From Pseudomonas uvaldensis (GTDB lineage Bacteria; Pseudomonadota; Gammaproteobacteria; Pseudomonadales; Pseudomonadaceae): a stretch of DNA of 64,000 nucleotides. A program made the translations under genes and the position numbers. The notes under the pieces are model-generated. The model was given only the letters and a program-made list of their open reading frames with translations, searched no databases and was not told where the DNA came from. Shown piece after piece: positions 1 to 8,653 of this stretch (position 1 is its first letter; each line of letters begins with the position of its first letter). Where the stretch lies: assembly GCF_021271205.1 (NCBI RefSeq), contig NZ_JAIWKS010000004.1, positions 528,490 through 592,489 on the forward strand. Direction: 5' to 3'.

Positions 1-779
1 TCGCGATCCGCACCAACCAGGGCGTGCACAAGCAAATGTCGGAGATCGATCAGGTCGCCACTGCCGTGCAGGAAATGACCGCCACCGCCCAGGACGTGGC
101 GCGCAACGCGACCCAGGCCGCCCAGGCCGCCAGCCACGCGGATCAGGCCGCAAGCCAGGGCATGCAGATCGTGCGGGACACCTCCACCGCCATCGGCGCC
201 CTGGCCGTGGAAATCGGCCGGGCGGTGGGCGTGGTGCAAAACCTGGCCAAGGACAGCGAGAACATCAATGCGATTCTCACCGCGATCCGCGGGATCGCCG
301 AGCAGACCAACCTGCTGGCCCTCAACGCGGCCATCGAGGCAGCCCGGGCCGGCGAACAGGGTCGCGGCTTCGCGGTAGTAGCCGACGAGGTACGCAACCT
401 GGCGCAGAAGACACAACAGGCCACGGAAGAAATACAATCGATGATCCAGCAACTGCAACAGGGCACACGAGACGTCGTGCGGGTGATGGAAGACAGCCAG
501 CACCGTACCGATGAGAGTGTGCGACACGCGTCAAAAGCAGCCCAGGCCCTGGAAACCATCACCCAGGCCGTATCGGTGATCAATGACATGAACACCCAGA
601 TCGCCAGCGCCGCCGAAGAGCAAAGCGCCGTGGCCGACGACATCAACCGCAACGTGATCAACATCGGGCAGGTGGCGAACGAAGTGGCGGGCGGCGCGGA
701 TGAGTCCAGTGAAGCCAGTGCGGGTTTGACCAAGTTGGCGGAACAGCAGCGGCGGTTGATCAATCAGTTCAGGGTCTGA
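1..779 (+). CDS. Methyl-accepting chemotaxis protein, 3' part (5' end outside window)
   Basis: The reading frame is open from base 3, so the gene starts before the window. What remains is the cytoplasmic signalling domain of a chemoreceptor, a long antiparallel coiled coil that controls CheA/CheW. The hairpin tip is visible around 289-405 ([16 protein letters not shown], then [16 protein letters not shown]), which is the most conserved part of the family. Heptad-rich helices lie on either side. The sensor domain, membrane segments and HAMP are not in the window, so the ligand cannot be inferred. No C-terminal CheR-docking pentapeptide is seen; the protein ends INQFRV. Confidence 0.93.
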   Translation, partial: AIRTNQGVHKQMSEIDQVATAVQEMTATAQDVARNATQAAQAASHADQAASQGMQIVRDTSTAIGALAVEIGRAVGVVQNLAKDSENINAILTAIRGIAEQTNLLALNAAIEAARAGEQGRGFAVVADEVRNLAQKTQQATEEIQSMIQQLQQGTRDVVRVMEDSQHRTDESVRHASKAAQALETITQAVSVINDMNTQIASAAEEQSAVADDINRNVINIGQVANEVAGGADESSEASAGLTKLAEQQRRLINQFRV

Positions 780-784
780 TCCAG

Positions 785-816
785 GGTCCCATCGCGAGCA
801 GGCTCGCGATGGGACC
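785..816. repeat. Single REP-like palindrome, possibly a terminator
   Basis: Near-perfect inverted repeat GGTCCCATCGCGAGC / GCTCGCGATGGGACC directly after the chemoreceptor stop codon. It has the sequence character of Pseudomonas REP elements and sits between convergent genes. There is no T-tract, so intrinsic termination is uncertain. Confidence 0.7.
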
Positions 817-834
817 AGCCCAGGCACCGCATAC

Positions 835-1458
835 TCAAGCCGGAGTCAGGCACTCCGGCCCGTTGAGCTTCGGATCGTTGACCAGGTTCGCCAGCACCCG
901 CTCGCGCAGTTGCGCCGGCTCGCTCGCCAGCAGCCCTTGCAAGGCATGCAACGGCGTCTCGGGGTCGAGCCATATCCGCTGCCCCTCTTCATTCAGAATC
1001 AACGGCCGGCGTTGCCCCGCCGCCGGCTGGGTGATAACCGCGGTGCTCAGCCACACCTGTTCCTGCACCGGGTACGCTTCCCAGATCGCGGCAAAGAACA
1101 GCGACGAACCTTCTCCGGGCGTCAGCCAGAAAGGCCGCTTGCGCGTGCCACCACGCCACTCATAAAAACCGTTCGCCGGCAACAGGCAGCGGCGCAGGCG
1201 CAAGGCTTCACGGAACATTGGTTGCTCGGCCACGGTTTCGGCCCGGGCATGGGCGGGCGTGCGCGACAAGTCGGTCAACCATGGCGGCGTCAGCCCCCAA
1301 CGCGCCCGCGCCAGTTCGCGCCGGCCTTCGGCGTCGGCCCGCAGCATCAGCACCGAGTCATTGGGCGAAATATTCCATTGGGCCTTCTGGTCGGCGGGGA
1401 AGCCGGGCAAGGCCGCGAAAGCGGGGTTCCAGCGAAACAGGGCATAACGTCCACACAT
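835..1458 (-). CDS. SRAP (YedK/HMCES-like) protein with substituted active-site positions
   Basis: SRAP proteins crosslink covalently to abasic sites in single-stranded DNA through Cys2 once Met1 is removed. The start at 1458 is chosen because it gives the canonical MCGRYA N terminus; the upstream TTG at 1470 would bury the cysteine. The protein is 207 aa. Seen: Cys2, the NISPN segment (29-33), the ARAET motif (71-75) and PANGFYEW with Glu100. Compared with E. coli YedK as I remember it, the catalytic Asn of INAR is His70 (AHAR) and the catalytic His of IHDRRP is Gly148 (AAGQRRP). Cys and Glu are kept and the other two positions differ. The family call is firm; activity is open. Confidence 0.9.
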   Translation of the reverse strand: MCGRYALFRWNPAFAALPGFPADQKAQWNISPNDSVLMLRADAEGRRELARARWGLTPPWLTDLSRTPAHARAETVAEQPMFREALRLRRCLLPANGFYEWRGGTRKRPFWLTPGEGSSLFFAAIWEAYPVQEQVWLSTAVITQPAAGQRRPLILNEEGQRIWLDPETPLHALQGLLASEPAQLRERVLANLVNDPKLNGPECLTPA

Positions 1459-1494
1459 GGGGCAACACAACTCTTGATCAAACGGGCCGCCAGC

Positions 1495-1639
1495 CTAGGC
1501 TTTGTACGAAAAGCCTTGAGACGCAGGTCAGGCGAGGCGAAAACAGCCGAGCGAGCGCAGTGTACTGGAGTACATGAGCATTGCGAGGCTGTATTCAACG
1601 CAGCATGAACGAGTATCAAGACTTTTCGTACAGAGCCTA
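1495..1639. mobile_element. MITE-like element with inverted ends, about 145 bp
   Basis: The left end (from 1496) reads TAGGCTTTGTACGAAAAGCC. The right end, read in reverse complement from 1639, is TAGGCTCTGTACGAAAAGTC. The two match over about 20 bp with two mismatches. The interior has no open frame and holds a shorter inverted pair, GTGTACTGGAGTACA, near 1560. A TA or CTA at both borders could be the target duplication. The right border abuts the stop codon of the DUF2007 gene (CTA at 1637-1639 is its TAG). Size, ends and lack of coding capacity fit a non-autonomous transposon relic; the parent IS family was not determined. Confidence 0.65.
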
Positions 1640-1897
1640 ACAGACCAGCGTGCCGGGATAACTGTCGGGTTCATCGCCAGGCAATGGCAGCGCGACATTG
1701 TAGACAGCGATCAATTCCCTGGCGCGTTGCGCCTGGTCGTCCTCCACCGCCAGCCCCAGCAGGCCCTGCACCGGCAACTCACCGATCCCGCCGACCAAAT
1801 CACGCCCCACCAGATACGCCGTAATGCCTTCGCTGGCGAGCATGCCTTGCAGCAGCTCGCCCTCCATCAGGTTTTCCAGTTCGTAGATTCGCTGCAT
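1637..1897 (-). CDS. DUF2007 domain protein (putative signal-transducing protein)
   Basis: Small 86-aa protein starting MQRIYELENL, with the ferredoxin-like DUF2007 pattern: residues about 1-65 include ASEGITAYLVGRD and a hydrophobic GLLGLAVEDDQA strand, and the acidic end is DEPDSYPGTLVC. The molecular function of the family is unknown. The alternative ATG at 1912 would overlap the upstream CPXCG gene; the start at 1897 matches the usual family N terminus. It is probably co-transcribed with the Cys-rich gene upstream. The stop codon coincides with the border of the MITE, but the C terminus looks complete. Confidence 0.8.
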   Translation of the reverse strand: MQRIYELENLMEGELLQGMLASEGITAYLVGRDLVGGIGELPVQGLLGLAVEDDQAQRARELIAVYNVALPLPGDEPDSYPGTLVC

Positions 1898-1908
1898 CGG
1901 CGCCCCCG

Positions 1909-2091
1909 TCATTCGTTTTCGCTGTAGACCGTGAGATGCCACTCCTCTTCGTGAACCTGCAAGACGAAGGTGATGGGCTTGCAACAAACCTGGCAGTCCT
2001 CGATATAGGTCTGGTCACCACCGGACAGGTCCACGGTCGTCTCAACCTCTTCACCACAATAGGGACAATCGTAAAGAGCAGATTCCAGCAT
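1909..2091 (-). CDS. CPXCG motif-containing cysteine-rich protein
   Basis: 60-aa protein with two metal-binding knuckles, CPYCGEE at residues 9-15 and CQVCCKP at 33-39, joined by an acidic beta-rich linker. This matches the CPXCG small Cys-rich family found near DUF2007 proteins in proteobacteria. The four spaced cysteines suggest a zinc ribbon. Its biological role is unknown. It is transcribed leftward, divergent from the acyltransferase at 2235, with the shared promoter region in about 2092-2231. Confidence 0.85.
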   Translation of the reverse strand: MLESALYDCPYCGEEVETTVDLSGGDQTYIEDCQVCCKPITFVLQVHEEEWHLTVYSENE

Positions 2092-2234
2092 CGCGGTCTC
2101 CCAGGTGACTTGTGCGTATAATCGCCGGTCTATTTGCAGGGCTATTTTCGTCTGGCTTGTTTTCCAGGCCGTGCCCTGTCGTTTTTTTGATCGAACCCTT
2201 AACTTACCTTAGCCGTTTCCAACAAGAGAGCATG

Positions 2235-3398
2235 ATGGGCGAATTCGATGCCATCCGACCTTACGACGACAGCGAAGTCCCAGCGGTGCTGGCACGGTTG
2301 CTCGGCGACAAGGCGTTTCTAGATATCCTCACCCACTTCCGCTTTCCGCGCCTGGCCGGTGCTTTCGGCTGGATGCTCAAACCTCTTATAGCGCAAAGAT
2401 TGCGTCGAGAGTTCGCCGGCGTGACCTCGGTCGCCACCTTGCAGGATAAAGTGGAGTTCTACGTCGACCACACCATCGAACGCGCCACCGATGGCGTGAC
2501 CTACACCGGGGTGGAGCAATTCAAGTCAGGCAGTGCTTACCTGTTCATCGCCAACCACCGCGACATCGTCATGGACCCGGCCTTCGTCAACTACGCCGTC
2601 TACCACGCTGGCCTGCCGACCCCACGCATTGCCATTGGCGACAACCTGCTGCAAAAACCCTTCGTCAGCGACCTGATGCGCCTGAACAAGAGCTTCATCG
2701 TGCACCGCTCCCTCACCGGGCGGAAGGAGAAGCTGGCGGCGTATCAATTGCTTTCGGCCTACATCAACCACTCGATCCGCAACGACTGCGCTTCGATCTG
2801 GATCGCCCAGGCCGAGGGCCGGGCCAAGGACGGCGACGACCGTACCGAGTCGGCGATCCTCAAGATGTTCCATATGAGTCGCAAGGACGAGCCGTTCGGT
2901 GAGGTCATCCAATCGCTGAACCTCACTCCCGTGTCCATCAGCTATGAATACGACCCGTGCGACCAGGCCAAGGCGCGGGAGCTGTATATCCGCGCCACCA
3001 CCGGCACCTACACCAAGGCCCCGGGCGAAGATGACGTGAGCATCGCCAAGGGCATCACCGGCTACAAGGGTCGGGTACACGTGAACTTTGCCGCGCCGAT
3101 CACCGAGCTGTTCGAAGACACCAAGCAATTGGCCCAGGAAATGGACCGGCAGATTCTCGGTGGCTATCGCCTGTTCCCGGTGCATTACCTGGCTTACGCC
3201 CAGTGGGCCGACGCCGACCCGCAACTGGAGGTTCCGAAAGCGGCCGAGGTATTTGGCGCCGAGGAATTGGCCAAGGCCCAGGAAGAATGGCAACGCCGGC
3301 TGGACGCCTGCCCGGCGGAACACCGTCCATTCCTGGTGCTGCAATATGCGACACCGGTGCGTAATCAATATCGGGTCAAGGCGGGGTTGGCGCTGTAA
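2235..3398 (+). CDS. PlsC-domain acyltransferase (1-acyl-glycerol-3-phosphate acyltransferase-like)
   Basis: 387-aa protein of the glycerolipid acyltransferase family. The catalytic block NHRDIVMDPAF lies at about residues 107-117, and substrate-binding motifs follow (IGDNLL, SFIVHRS, then WIAQAEGRAKDGDD as the EGxR-type motif at about 195-208). The likely role is acyl transfer onto a lipid headgroup at the inner membrane face, although no strong membrane segment is visible and the exact substrate is unknown. The start MGEFDAI at 2235 is preceded by AAGAGAG; an adjacent ATG at 2232 is equally possible. The extended frame back to 2112 has no ribosome-binding site and is not used. Confidence 0.85.
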   Translation: MGEFDAIRPYDDSEVPAVLARLLGDKAFLDILTHFRFPRLAGAFGWMLKPLIAQRLRREFAGVTSVATLQDKVEFYVDHTIERATDGVTYTGVEQFKSGSAYLFIANHRDIVMDPAFVNYAVYHAGLPTPRIAIGDNLLQKPFVSDLMRLNKSFIVHRSLTGRKEKLAAYQLLSAYINHSIRNDCASIWIAQAEGRAKDGDDRTESAILKMFHMSRKDEPFGEVIQSLNLTPVSISYEYDPCDQAKARELYIRATTGTYTKAPGEDDVSIAKGITGYKGRVHVNFAAPITELFEDTKQLAQEMDRQILGGYRLFPVHYLAYAQWADADPQLEVPKAAEVFGAEELAKAQEEWQRRLDACPAEHRPFLVLQYATPVRNQYRVKAGLAL

Positions 3399-3414
3399 GG
3401 CGCCAAATGCTGCC

Positions 3415-3699
3415 TCAACGGATCTGCGTGCTGATCCAGGAAACCAACAACGCCAGCGCCAGGCAGCCGAAACCGAATCGGTAGAAGAATCGGTTCATGC
3501 GCTGGGTCGCCAGGTCCAGCAGCGCTTCGAACCGTTCTTCGCCATTGCCATTGCGCGCTTCGAGGCTGGCCCGCGCCCGCAGTTCACGACGGCGCGTGGC
3601 GTGCAGCAACCAACCGCCAGGGCAGGCAAACAGCAGGGCGATCAGGTTGATCAGCTTGGCAGGATGATTGGCGAACAGCGAAAGCAGATGCAGCGACAT
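3415..3699 (-). CDS. Small membrane protein of unknown function
   Basis: 94-aa protein starting MSLHLLSLF; the start at 3699 has TTTGAGG about 6 bases upstream. Two hydrophobic segments are visible, residues about 14-32 (INLIALLFACPGGWLL region) and about 72-90 (FGFGCLALALLVSW), with a basic, charged loop between them (RRRELRARASLEARNG). It is tail-to-tail with the acyltransferase, 16 bases apart. I do not recognise the family. Two-segment topology and length suggest an inner-membrane accessory protein. Confidence 0.65.
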   Translation of the reverse strand: MSLHLLSLFANHPAKLINLIALLFACPGGWLLHATRRRELRARASLEARNGNGEERFEALLDLATQRMNRFFYRFGFGCLALALLVSWISTQIR

Positions 3700-3897
3700 C
3701 GAAAACCTCAAAGAGCGCGACCAGACGAACGGGGCGGGGATTCTACCGAAAGCACGCAGCCCTGCCCTGTTTTTTCCGACCTGTGGAGCAAGGCTCGCTT
3801 GCCGCTGGACTGAGCCACAGATTAATTTCAGCCGTCACGATTTCGTCATCTGAGCAGGCCACTCTGTCGCCCGTCAAAAACCTGCACGGACCCCACC

Positions 3898-4104
3898 ATG
3901 CTCCACGCTGAAAACCAGGATCGTCTCTACCTCATCACCCCGAGCGAGGAACAACAGAACCTTGTCGGAAGCCTGTCCTTCAACGTACAGGATCGGCACT
4001 GGCTGGTGTATTGCGCCCTTGGCGGCCATCAACATGCCGACCTGCCCGAGACCGACCTGCTGACCGGCATCAGTGTGCTGGAGTTGTACTCGCAGGCTGC
4101 ATGA
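3898..4104 (+). CDS. Small hypothetical protein
   Basis: 68-aa frame starting MLHAENQDRLYLITPSEEQ. Its composition looks protein-like: mixed, acidic, with beta-strand patterning (NLVGSLSFNVQDRHWLVYCAL). There is only a weak Shine-Dalgarno (ACGGA, 9 bases upstream) and no recognisable domain. It is followed within 10 bases by a REP pair. The opposite strand is also open here, so coding status rests on composition only. Confidence 0.5.
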   Translation: MLHAENQDRLYLITPSEEQQNLVGSLSFNVQDRHWLVYCALGGHQHADLPETDLLTGISVLELYSQAA

Positions 4105-4112
4105 AAACGACT

Positions 4113-4199
4113 GTGGGAGCGAGCCTGCTCGCGATAGCGATTTATCGGTCACATTGATTTCGAATGTGCCATCGCCATCGCGAGCAGGCTCGCTCCCAC
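4113..4199. repeat. Inverted REP pair (REPIN-like)
   Basis: Two 23-base REP units in opposite orientation (4113-4135 and 4177-4199, core GGGAGCGAGCCTGCTCGCGA) separated by about 41 bases. The units are exact reverse complements, so the locus can fold into a long hairpin. It lies between a hypothetical gene and the convergent YajG-like gene. Confidence 0.85.
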
Positions 4200-4230
4200 C
4201 GGGTGGAATTGCCTGGAAGACCGGGAAATC

Positions 4231-4815
4231 CTACTCAGCCAGCACCTGGCCAATGGTCGGATCCTTGAACAGTCGGGTCAGAGCGTCGCTCAATACGTCG
4301 CTGACCAGCTTGGTGTTCGTGTCCTGGTTGGGTGCCATGCCGAAGCGCTGGTCCAGCGAAGCGCCATACCGACCGCTATAGCGACGGTTGGCATTCTGCA
4401 CATCGGATCGGAAGGTCGCGCCGATGGTGGCTTCGGTCACGTACATGCCTTCCTTGGGCGATTGATATTTCAGCTCGGCCAGGGTGACCGTCAGTTGCGG
4501 TGCGTTCATCGCATTCGGGGTCGGGGTGAAGCCGAGCAAACGCACCGCCGCTTCGGCCTGGGCCTGCAGCTTGGGCAGGATCTGTGCGCCTTGCACCGTG
4601 ATCACGCTGGTTTCCGGGTACAGGCCACCACGGGTGCCAAGGGTCGGCGACGGACGACCGTCCACCACCCGCACCACCACCGGCTGGCCGCGCCCCACAG
4701 GCGCCAATTGGGCGTTGAGCTTGGGTTCCGGGTTAAGTTGTTGCGGGCTGTGGGCACAGCCGACGAGGGTCAGACTGGTCACAGCGATCAAACCGAACAA
4801 CAGGCGTTGCAACAT
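4231..4815 (-). CDS. YajG family lipoprotein
   Basis: 194-aa lipoprotein. The start at 4815 has GGAGAG 8 bases upstream. A signal peptide (MLQRLLFGLIAVTSLTLVGC) ends in a lipobox with Cys20. The mature part resembles the YajG family of uncharacterised periplasm-facing lipoproteins: VVVRVVDGRP near residue 50, then a TVTLAELKYQSP strand and a C-terminal helix ending LFKDPTIGQVLAE. Asp is absent after the Cys, which favours outer-membrane sorting. Its role is unknown. Confidence 0.82.
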   Translation of the reverse strand: MLQRLLFGLIAVTSLTLVGCAHSPQQLNPEPKLNAQLAPVGRGQPVVVRVVDGRPSPTLGTRGGLYPETSVITVQGAQILPKLQAQAEAAVRLLGFTPTPNAMNAPQLTVTLAELKYQSPKEGMYVTEATIGATFRSDVQNANRRYSGRYGASLDQRFGMAPNQDTNTKLVSDVLSDALTRLFKDPTIGQVLAE

Positions 4816-5014
4816 GCTCTTCTCTCCAGAATCGGGCACTGACAGGCCCGCAGTATAGCGGTGCGCCAGGGCGGCGAACTAGCCGACGAATACCGAAATC
4901 TATGACATGAACCGCCAATTCCGGTTCCTGTCACTCCATTGTCACGGTCCTTACACCGACATGTCATGGCCCGCTGTCAGGCTGACTCCAAGCTCCCCTA
5001 TACGGTATTCGATC

Positions 5015-5248
5015 ATGCGTTTTTTCATTTCGCTGTTCACCCCACGCCCGCAACACCGCAGCTTCGCCCTGCTGGACCGCGACGGCCGCTGCCAAGCGTT
5101 CAAGCAATGCAGCCTGCAACCCATGGGCGAAGGCTGGGTGGAAATCGACGAAATTCGCCTCAACTGGCTGAACCAGCCGTTGCCTGCCAGCGCTCGGGTA
5201 CAACCGCTTCGTGCCCGTGCCCGCAACCGCCAACTGTTGGCCATCTGA
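5015..5248 (+). CDS. Conserved small hypothetical protein
   Basis: 77-aa basic protein starting MRFFISLFTPRPQHRSFALLD. Similar short proteins occur next to mqo in other pseudomonads as far as I recall, with the same RPQ-F-LLD opening and a WLNQPLPASARV segment near the end. There is no signal peptide and no clear membrane segment. The start at 5015 was chosen because it gives the conserved N terminus; the frame continues upstream to 4907 without a better site. Function unknown. Confidence 0.65.
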   Translation: MRFFISLFTPRPQHRSFALLDRDGRCQAFKQCSLQPMGEGWVEIDEIRLNWLNQPLPASARVQPLRARARNRQLLAI

Positions 5249-5983
5249 CCGGACGGCTAATAAAAGTCATAAAACACGACCATTTCCCTGCGTTTCTTCG
5301 TTACAATCTCCCCCCGATTATAAGGACGTCTCCTGATCGGGCCTCGCAACACCGCTGATGCACTGTCATCGGCACCCCGCATCGCCCACAGAGAGCCGCC
5401 CACACAGATCGAGTGAAGCTGGCGCGCCCCCTGTTTCCGGGCAAGTCACCACTTTTCGCGAATCTGCAGAGCTGTCATTACGCTCGGTCACTGAGCTGTC
5501 TGCCCGTTTTGCCTGTCATGTACTACATGGGGGCGAGTCAACCGGGCGCGGTGCCAGGCTGGGACAGCCCTTTTTTGAGGTTCACGTCTTCAAAAGAGCG
5601 TGAAAAAACGGGTTTTCACAACTTCACAAGAGTGTGGCGAGCAAATGAATAGTTTTGCGTCTGAACAAGCACCATTGGCGTCTGGAACAGCCCAACGACA
5701 CAGGACCGGATATCGCTCAAGAACCGTCGCCTGAAGCCTGTCCGCTACGGATTTGGTTGCACGAACGGATGTCTCGGCCATAAGTCGAATTGCCCGCCCG
5801 GCGCTTAAATGAGTTCATGGGACTCTTGAGGCCAGGCTGCATGCATCCGCAGTGTTGCGAAAAATTGCGAAGATTCGGACATGGCGTAACTGGCCATGGG
5901 AACCTGGGGCGCAACCGACCTGCCCCGCCAATCCTGGCCGCCATGCCGACAATTTGGTGCTGCAGATTTTGGAGACGCGTTAA
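5249..5983. other. 735-base region upstream of mqo with no convincing gene
   Basis: No ORF here has both a good start and a recognisable product. Seen: a possible promoter and T-rich start near 5275-5320; a GTG frame at 5413-5652 without a Shine-Dalgarno; an ATG frame at 5645-5734 of 29 codons preceded by GAGTGTGGCGAG, with a second open frame overlapping it; and a directly repeated TTGCGAA near 5855-5870. The mqo ribosome-binding site TTTTGGAGACG is at 5968-5978. The region may be a long regulated leader, small peptide genes, or both. Confidence 0.5.
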
Positions 5984-7492
5984 ATGGCGCATAACGAAGC
6001 AGTCGACGTAGTTCTGGTAGGGGCCGGCATCATGAGTGCCACCCTGGCCGTGCTGCTCAAGGAGCTCGACCCCGCGATTTCGCTGGAAGTCGTCGAGCTG
6101 ATGGATTCCGGTGCCGCGGAGAGTTCCAACCCGTGGAACAACGCCGGTACCGGCCACGCCGGGCTGTGTGAACTGAACTACACGCCCCAGGCGGCCGACG
6201 GCACTGTCGATATCAAGAAAGCTGTGCACATCAACACCCAGTTCGAGGTGTCGAAGCAGTTCTGGACGTACCTGACCAGGAAAAGCACGTTCGGCTCATC
6301 CAAATCCTTTATCGCCCCGGTGCCACACCTGAGTTTCGTACAGGGCGAGAAAGGCGTGTCGTTCCTGAAGAAGCGTTTCGAACTGCTGAGCCGGCATCAC
6401 GCTTTTTCCGAGATGGAATACACCGAAGACAAAGGCAAGATGGCCGAGTGGATGCCGCTGATGATGCCAGGCCGACCGGCCGATGAAGTCATCGCCGCCA
6501 CCCGCGTCATGAACGGTACCGACGTCAACTTCGGCGCCCTGACCAATCAATTGCTAAAGCACCTGACCAGCGCCCCGGATACCCAGGTCAAGTACTGCAA
6601 GCGCGTCACCGGCCTCAAGCGCAACGGCAGTGGCTGGACCGTGAGCATCAAGGACGTCAACTCCGGCTCCAGCCGTGATGTAGACGCCAAGTTCGTATTC
6701 CTGGGTGCCGGCGGCGCGGCATTGCCATTGCTGCAAGCTTCGGGCATCGAGGAGAGCAAGGGCTTCGGCGGCTTCCCGGTCAGCGGCCAGTGGCTGCGTT
6801 GTGACAACCCGGACGTGGTCAAGCATCACCAGGCCAAGGTCTACAGCCAGGCCGCGGTGGGTTCGCCGCCCATGTCGGTACCGCACCTGGACACCCGCGT
6901 GGTCGATGGCAAAAAATCTCTGCTGTTCGGGCCGTACGCCGGTTTCACCACCAAATTCCTCAAGCACGGCTCGATCATGGACCTGCCGCTGTCGGTACGC
7001 GCCGGCAACATCGGCCCGATGCTGGCCGTGGCCCGCGACAACATGGACCTGACCAAATACCTGATCAGCGAAGTGATGCAGTCCATGGAGCAACGCCTGG
7101 AATCGCTTCGTCGCTTCTACCCCGAGGCGAAAGCCGAGGACTGGCGCCTGGAAGTGGCCGGCCAACGGGTGCAGATCATCAAGAAAGACCCGAAGAAAGG
7201 CGGTGTCCTGCAATTCGGCACCGAACTGGTGGCAGCCAAGGACGGCACCCTCGCCGCCCTGCTCGGCGCATCGCCAGGCGCTTCGGTCACCGTTTCGATC
7301 ATGCTCGAGCTGATCGAGCGCTGCTTCCCGGACAAGGCCAAGGGTGAATGGGCCGCCAAGCTCGCGGAAATCTTCCCGGCCCGGGAAAAGGTGCTGGAAA
7401 CCGATGCGGCGCTGTATCGCAAGATCAATGCGCAGAACAACATTGCGCTGGGCCTGGTTGAAGAAAGCAGCGAGACCCCGAGCTACGCTTGA
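5984..7492 (+). CDS. mqo: Malate:quinone oxidoreductase
   Basis: 502-aa FAD enzyme that oxidises malate to oxaloacetate and passes electrons to quinone at the inner membrane; in pseudomonads it replaces or supplements NAD-malate dehydrogenase in the TCA cycle. The N terminus has the dinucleotide fold [13 protein letters not shown] (residues 9-21), followed by the Mqo-typical [20 protein letters not shown] (about 49-68) and [12 protein letters not shown] (about 265). Length is normal. GGAG lies 8 bases before the ATG. It is followed by a strong terminator and preceded by an unusually long non-coding region. Confidence 0.97.
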   Translation: MAHNEAVDVVLVGAGIMSATLAVLLKELDPAISLEVVELMDSGAAESSNPWNNAGTGHAGLCELNYTPQAADGTVDIKKAVHINTQFEVSKQFWTYLTRKSTFGSSKSFIAPVPHLSFVQGEKGVSFLKKRFELLSRHHAFSEMEYTEDKGKMAEWMPLMMPGRPADEVIAATRVMNGTDVNFGALTNQLLKHLTSAPDTQVKYCKRVTGLKRNGSGWTVSIKDVNSGSSRDVDAKFVFLGAGGAALPLLQASGIEESKGFGGFPVSGQWLRCDNPDVVKHHQAKVYSQAAVGSPPMSVPHLDTRVVDGKKSLLFGPYAGFTTKFLKHGSIMDLPLSVRAGNIGPMLAVARDNMDLTKYLISEVMQSMEQRLESLRRFYPEAKAEDWRLEVAGQRVQIIKKDPKKGGVLQFGTELVAAKDGTLAALLGASPGASVTVSIMLELIERCFPDKAKGEWAAKLAEIFPAREKVLETDAALYRKINAQNNIALGLVEESSETPSYA

Positions 7493-7510
7493 TTCGCCCC
7501 CCCATGAAAA

Positions 7511-7547
7511 ACGCCCCGCTCTTTTCCGAGAGCGGGGCGTTTTTTTA
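7511..7547 (+). terminator. Intrinsic terminator of mqo
   Basis: Stem ACGCCCCGCTCT / AGAGCGGGGCGT with a 6-base loop, followed by seven T. It starts 18 bases after the mqo stop codon. The A-run on the left makes it potentially bidirectional. Confidence 0.93.
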
Positions 7548-7612
7548 TCTGGACATTGCGCCGAGGCGAGGACACTCGCTCCCGCTGGCCTGCTGCACAG
7601 GCCCGGGATCAA

Positions 7613-7900
7613 TCAACCACGCGCCTTGTTGAACAGTTCGATGTACTCTTCGGCATTACGCTGGTCCTGGATCAGCGCAACGAAATCGTTACCGTGCTCA
7701 TCCTTGCCGTTGAGGTCATAGCCGGCTTCGACGAAAAACGTCAGGAACCGTTCGAAATCGTCGACCCGCAGGCCACGGTAGCCCTTGATCAGTTTGTGCA
7801 GCGACGGCGAGGTAGCATCGGCCGGTTCGAAATTGAGGAACAGCTTGATCTGTTCATCGCCAATTTCATCGCCAATCACCTGTTTCTTGTCTTTACGCAT
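7613..7900 (-). CDS. PA4642 family protein
   Basis: 95-aa acidic protein starting MRKDKKQVIGDEIGDE; GGAG precedes the ATG by 6 bases. The body LRVDDFERFLTFFVEAGYDLNG and the end AEEYIELFNKARG match the PA4642 family, which sits next to mqo in Pseudomonas. It is probably all-helical and cytoplasmic. Function unknown. It is transcribed after the periplasmic protein gene at 7963-8448 with a 62-base gap. Confidence 0.85.
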   Translation of the reverse strand: MRKDKKQVIGDEIGDEQIKLFLNFEPADATSPSLHKLIKGYRGLRVDDFERFLTFFVEAGYDLNGKDEHGNDFVALIQDQRNAEEYIELFNKARG

Positions 7901-7962
7901 TGCCGGCTCCAACTCGCACAGTTCACGGGGGCGGGCAGTTTACCCCCGGCAGGGCCCGGGGC

Positions 7963-8448
7963 TCAACGCGGGCGTACGGCCCCGGTATGCAGGTCGGCCC
8001 AGATGTGGCCGTTGGGGTAACTGAGAAACTGCACATACACCGTGTCGTTACGCAATAAATCGATGACTGCCCGGTAATGGGCCTGTGGATAAGACAATGT
8101 CAGGGTTTTGCTCGTCTCGTCGAAGACCGGCTTCTTCAGGCTTTTACTTTCACCATCGAAGTTGAGGATCACTTGGCTGATGGTGGCGCCCTTGTTCAGG
8201 GGCTTGCCTTTGAGGCGTACCAGCAAAGGCGACGTGACCGGGATCGGTTGCTGGTTGGACTGGCGCTGGTTACCCAGCACCACCGAATATTCGGTGACTT
8301 GCAGCAGTTGCTGCTGATCAGGTTGCTCCTGGCGCACCGTCAGGTCATCGGGTGGCAGGAACTGGCTGTGCATCGGCGCGGCTTCGACCGCAAGGGTCAG
8401 GCTGGATAGCAACAGCAAAGCGGTGCGGCGGCGGGTCGATACACTCAT
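7963..8448 (-). CDS. Secreted hypothetical protein (PA4643-like)
   Basis: 161-aa protein with a signal peptide (basic MSVSTRRR, hydrophobic TALLLLSSLTLAVEAA, cleavage after about residue 24). The mature part is a beta-rich domain with repeated hydrophobic-polar patterning (YSVVLGNQRQ, ATISQVILNFDGESK, TLTLSYPQAHYRAVIDLL), consistent with a periplasmic protein. No catalytic motif is evident. It heads the leftward pair with the PA4642-family gene. Function unknown. Confidence 0.75.
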   Translation of the reverse strand: MSVSTRRRTALLLLSSLTLAVEAAPMHSQFLPPDDLTVRQEQPDQQQLLQVTEYSVVLGNQRQSNQQPIPVTSPLLVRLKGKPLNKGATISQVILNFDGESKSLKKPVFDETSKTLTLSYPQAHYRAVIDLLRNDTVYVQFLSYPNGHIWADLHTGAVRPR

Positions 8449-8587
8449 TGGCAGGCTCCGGAATCTTGGTCTGGCACTCTAGCATGGGCATGGTCGTTGA
8501 AAATAAACGATCCGGATCAATACATCCGGGCCCCGAGCGCGGCATACTCAAAGGGCCATCATTGCGCAAGATGTGGTGATGGCTTTT

Positions 8588-8615
8588 GTGGCGAGGGAGC
8601 CTGCTCCCTCGCCAC
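8588..8615. repeat. REP-like perfect palindrome upstream of the SulP gene
   Basis: Perfect inverted repeat GTGGCGAGGGAGC / GCTCCCTCGCCAC with a 2-base centre. It lies 38 bases before the transporter ATG, so it would be in the 5' leader of that mRNA or between divergent promoters. Confidence 0.75.
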
Positions 8616-8653
8616 GGGTCAGGCGTTTGCCCAATCCTCTGTGTGGAGTGCCC

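Noticed and set aside
1909..2121. Rightward 61-codon frame opposite the Cys-rich gene
   Set aside because: Shadow of the CPXCG gene, whose paired cysteine motifs are diagnostic on the other strand.
5413..5652. 79-codon GTG frame upstream of mqo
   Set aside because: No Shine-Dalgarno before the GTG, unusual composition and no recognisable product. Kept only as part of the unexplained upstream region.
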